Shown: in pieces, positions 5,549-6,757 of the stretch | Position numbering within the stretch: the stretch's first letter is position 1 | How the letters are laid out: each line of letters opens with the position of its first letter | Assembly (NCBI GenBank): GCA_021812785.1 | Contig: JAKAMR010000109.1 | Location: 1-6,757, forward strand | Source: Nitrospirota bacterium | GTDB lineage: Bacteria > Nitrospirota > Thermodesulfovibrionia > Thermodesulfovibrionales > JdFR-88 | DNA length: 6,757 bases | Reading direction: 5' to 3' | The notes under the pieces: generated by a model | The model's input: only the letters and a program-made list of their open reading frames with translations | Databases searched by the model: none | Told to the model about the DNA's origin: nothing | Translations under genes and position numbers: made by a program

Positions 5549-6757
5549 CTATCGTTTCCGCATTCCGGGGCCGCTGCCCGGGGCCTGCGTATTGCCAATG
5601 CCTATTTCGGAAACGTTCCAGCCTCCGCCCAGGGCCTTTATAAGGAGGACGGAAGCGGTGAGGCGGCTGCCCATGATCTGCGCGGCGGCTTTTTCGTTTG
5701 CAAGTCTGGCTGTTTGCGCGGCTATCACATCCAGGTATGCCGCCACCCCCGCTTTGTACTGGTTTGTAACTACCGAAACGGTCCGCGCGGACGCCTTTAC
5801 CGCCCTGTCTTGCGCCCTGGCCTCATCACCCAGGATGCGCAGGGCGGCCAGGTTGTCCTCCACCTGCCCGAAAGCGGCAAGCACCGTCTGGCGGTAGAAG
5901 GCGACATTCGCATCGTAAGCCGCCCTGGCATCTTCGGTTAAAGCCCGGCGAAGCCCCCCTTCAAATACCGTTTCGGCGATAGCCGGGCCCACGGACCAGA
6001 AGCGGCTGGGCCACGAGAGCCAATCGAAGAAAGAGGAGGAGCGGAATCCCGCAGACCCGTTTAGCGTGACGGAAGGATAAAAGGCCGCCTTTGCCACGCC
6101 TATCCGGGCATTGGCCGCCGCGACGAGGCGCTCGGCCGCGGCTATGTCCGGCCTCCGTTCAAGGAGCCCGGACGGCAGGCCTGCCGGGACCACCGGCAGG
6201 ACAGGGTGCCCGGCAAGAGGATGCGGCGGGATCGAGAAATCGGAGGCGGGCTTCCCGATCAGAAGCGCGATGGCATGCTCCAACTGTGCCCGGAGGACGC
6301 CGATATCTATGGCCTGTGCCTGTGTTGTCCTGAGCTGTGTCTCCGCCTGCAGCACGTCCGCGCTGGAGGCGATCCCGCTTGCGTAACGGTTTTCCGTGAT
6401 CTTTAATGACTGCCGGTAATTTTTGATTGTGCCGCTGAAAATCCTTTCTTCAGTGTCCAGTGTCCGGAGCTGAAAATAGTCCTGCGCAACTGCGGTCTGC
6501 ACGCTCAGCCGGGCCGATTCGATGTCCGCCTCGCTGGCCTTCGCCTCAGCCCGGCTGGCTTCCACCAGGCGGCGCACCCTTCCCCAGACGTCTATGTCCC
6601 AGCCGGCGTCAACAGGCAGAAAATAGGATGAAACGGTGCTTGCGGGGGCTGAGGGAACGGCCGCGCTTTGAACAAAGCCTGACGCGCTCCTTTCGCGCGT
6701 ATATGACGCCCCCGCTGTGACCACGGGAAAATAACCGGCCCTGGCTTCCCTGACAAG
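5549..6757 (-). CDS. NodT-family RND efflux outer-membrane factor, 5' end outside the window
   Basis: This is the TolC-like outer-membrane channel of the tripartite pump. It assembles as a trimer with a beta-barrel in the outer membrane and a long periplasmic alpha-helical tunnel. The reading frame is open to the right edge, giving 402 visible residues plus stop. Family proteins are usually about 450-490 aa and begin with a lipoprotein signal, so the signal, lipobox cysteine and first helix are missing only because the window ends. Visible residues upstream of an internal GTG (6722-6724) read REARAGYFPVVTAGASYTR, typical family sequence, so that GTG is not the start. Marker motifs: WDIDVWGR (53-60), LLERRPDIAAAER followed by AAANARIGVAKAAFYPSV (198-230), and a final helix ending KALGGGW (374-380). 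About 22 residues rich in Gly, Ser and Pro follow. It is the promoter-proximal gene of the visible cluster, 156 bases ahead of the pump gene. Confidence 0.95.
   Translation of the reverse strand, partial: LVREARAGYFPVVTAGASYTRERSASGFVQSAAVPSAPASTVSSYFLPVDAGWDIDVWGRVRRLVEASRAEAKASEADIESARLSVQTAVAQDYFQLRTLDTEERIFSGTIKNYRQSLKITENRYASGIASSADVLQAETQLRTTQAQAIDIGVLRAQLEHAIALLIGKPASDFSIPPHPLAGHPVLPVVPAGLPSGLLERRPDIAAAERLVAAANARIGVAKAAFYPSVTLNGSAGFRSSSFFDWLSWPSRFWSVGPAIAETVFEGGLRRALTEDARAAYDANVAFYRQTVLAAFGQVEDNLAALRILGDEARAQDRAVKASARTVSVVTNQYKAGVAAYLDVIAAQTARLANEKAAAQIMGSRLTASVLLIKALGGGWNVSEIGIGNTQAPGSGPGMRKR

Overview
The window carries four genes, all read from the minus strand, and no RNA gene, mobile element or CRISPR array that I can see. 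In transcription order (right to left) they are: a NodT-type outer-membrane efflux factor whose 5' end lies beyond the right edge (5549-6757), an RND inner-membrane pump of the HAE1/AcrB type (2126-5392), an HlyD/AcrA-type periplasmic adaptor (994-2115), and a metallo-beta-lactamase-fold hydrolase of the COG1237 / RFAP-synthase-like group (26-898). The first three together encode a complete tripartite envelope-spanning efflux pump: outer-membrane channel, proton-driven transporter and the adaptor that joins them. An RND pump with a NodT outer-membrane factor implies a diderm (Gram-negative) bacterium. By eye, GC is in the high fifties, yet AUA (Ile) and AGG (Arg) codons are used freely. That would suit Desulfobacterota, Nitrospirota or a similar lineage, but this is a weak inference.

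Layout: bases 1-25 hold nothing I can call. The hydrolase is separated from the adaptor by 95 bases if its better-supported start (898) is used. That gap holds a good sigma70-like promoter candidate (TTGACA, 17-base spacer, TAAATT), so the hydrolase may be transcribed independently of the pump. Adaptor and pump genes are 10 bases apart, and the adaptor's ribosome-binding sequence lies in the last codons of the pump gene, so these two are probably co-transcribed and translationally coupled. Pump and outer-membrane factor are separated by 156 bases, the richest non-coding stretch here. It contains an isolated TTGACA next to a perfect dyad, an AT-rich hairpin followed by a U-run, and three short segments just before the pump start that can form two mutually exclusive hairpins, one of which buries the pump's Shine-Dalgarno sequence.

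The most useful points for a reader are: (1) the possible competing-hairpin leader of the pump gene; (2) the independent promoter and corrected start of the hydrolase; (3) the pump has alanine at the TM10 position of AcrB Lys940 although it keeps the TM4 Asp pair; (4) a proline-rich loop insertion in the pump's second periplasmic half and a shortened alpha-hairpin in the adaptor; and (5) the outer-membrane factor is open to the window edge and must not be started at the internal GTG. I do not see a clearly new biological system. This looks like an intact, rather divergent efflux operon with an interesting leader and an unexpected hydrolase neighbour.
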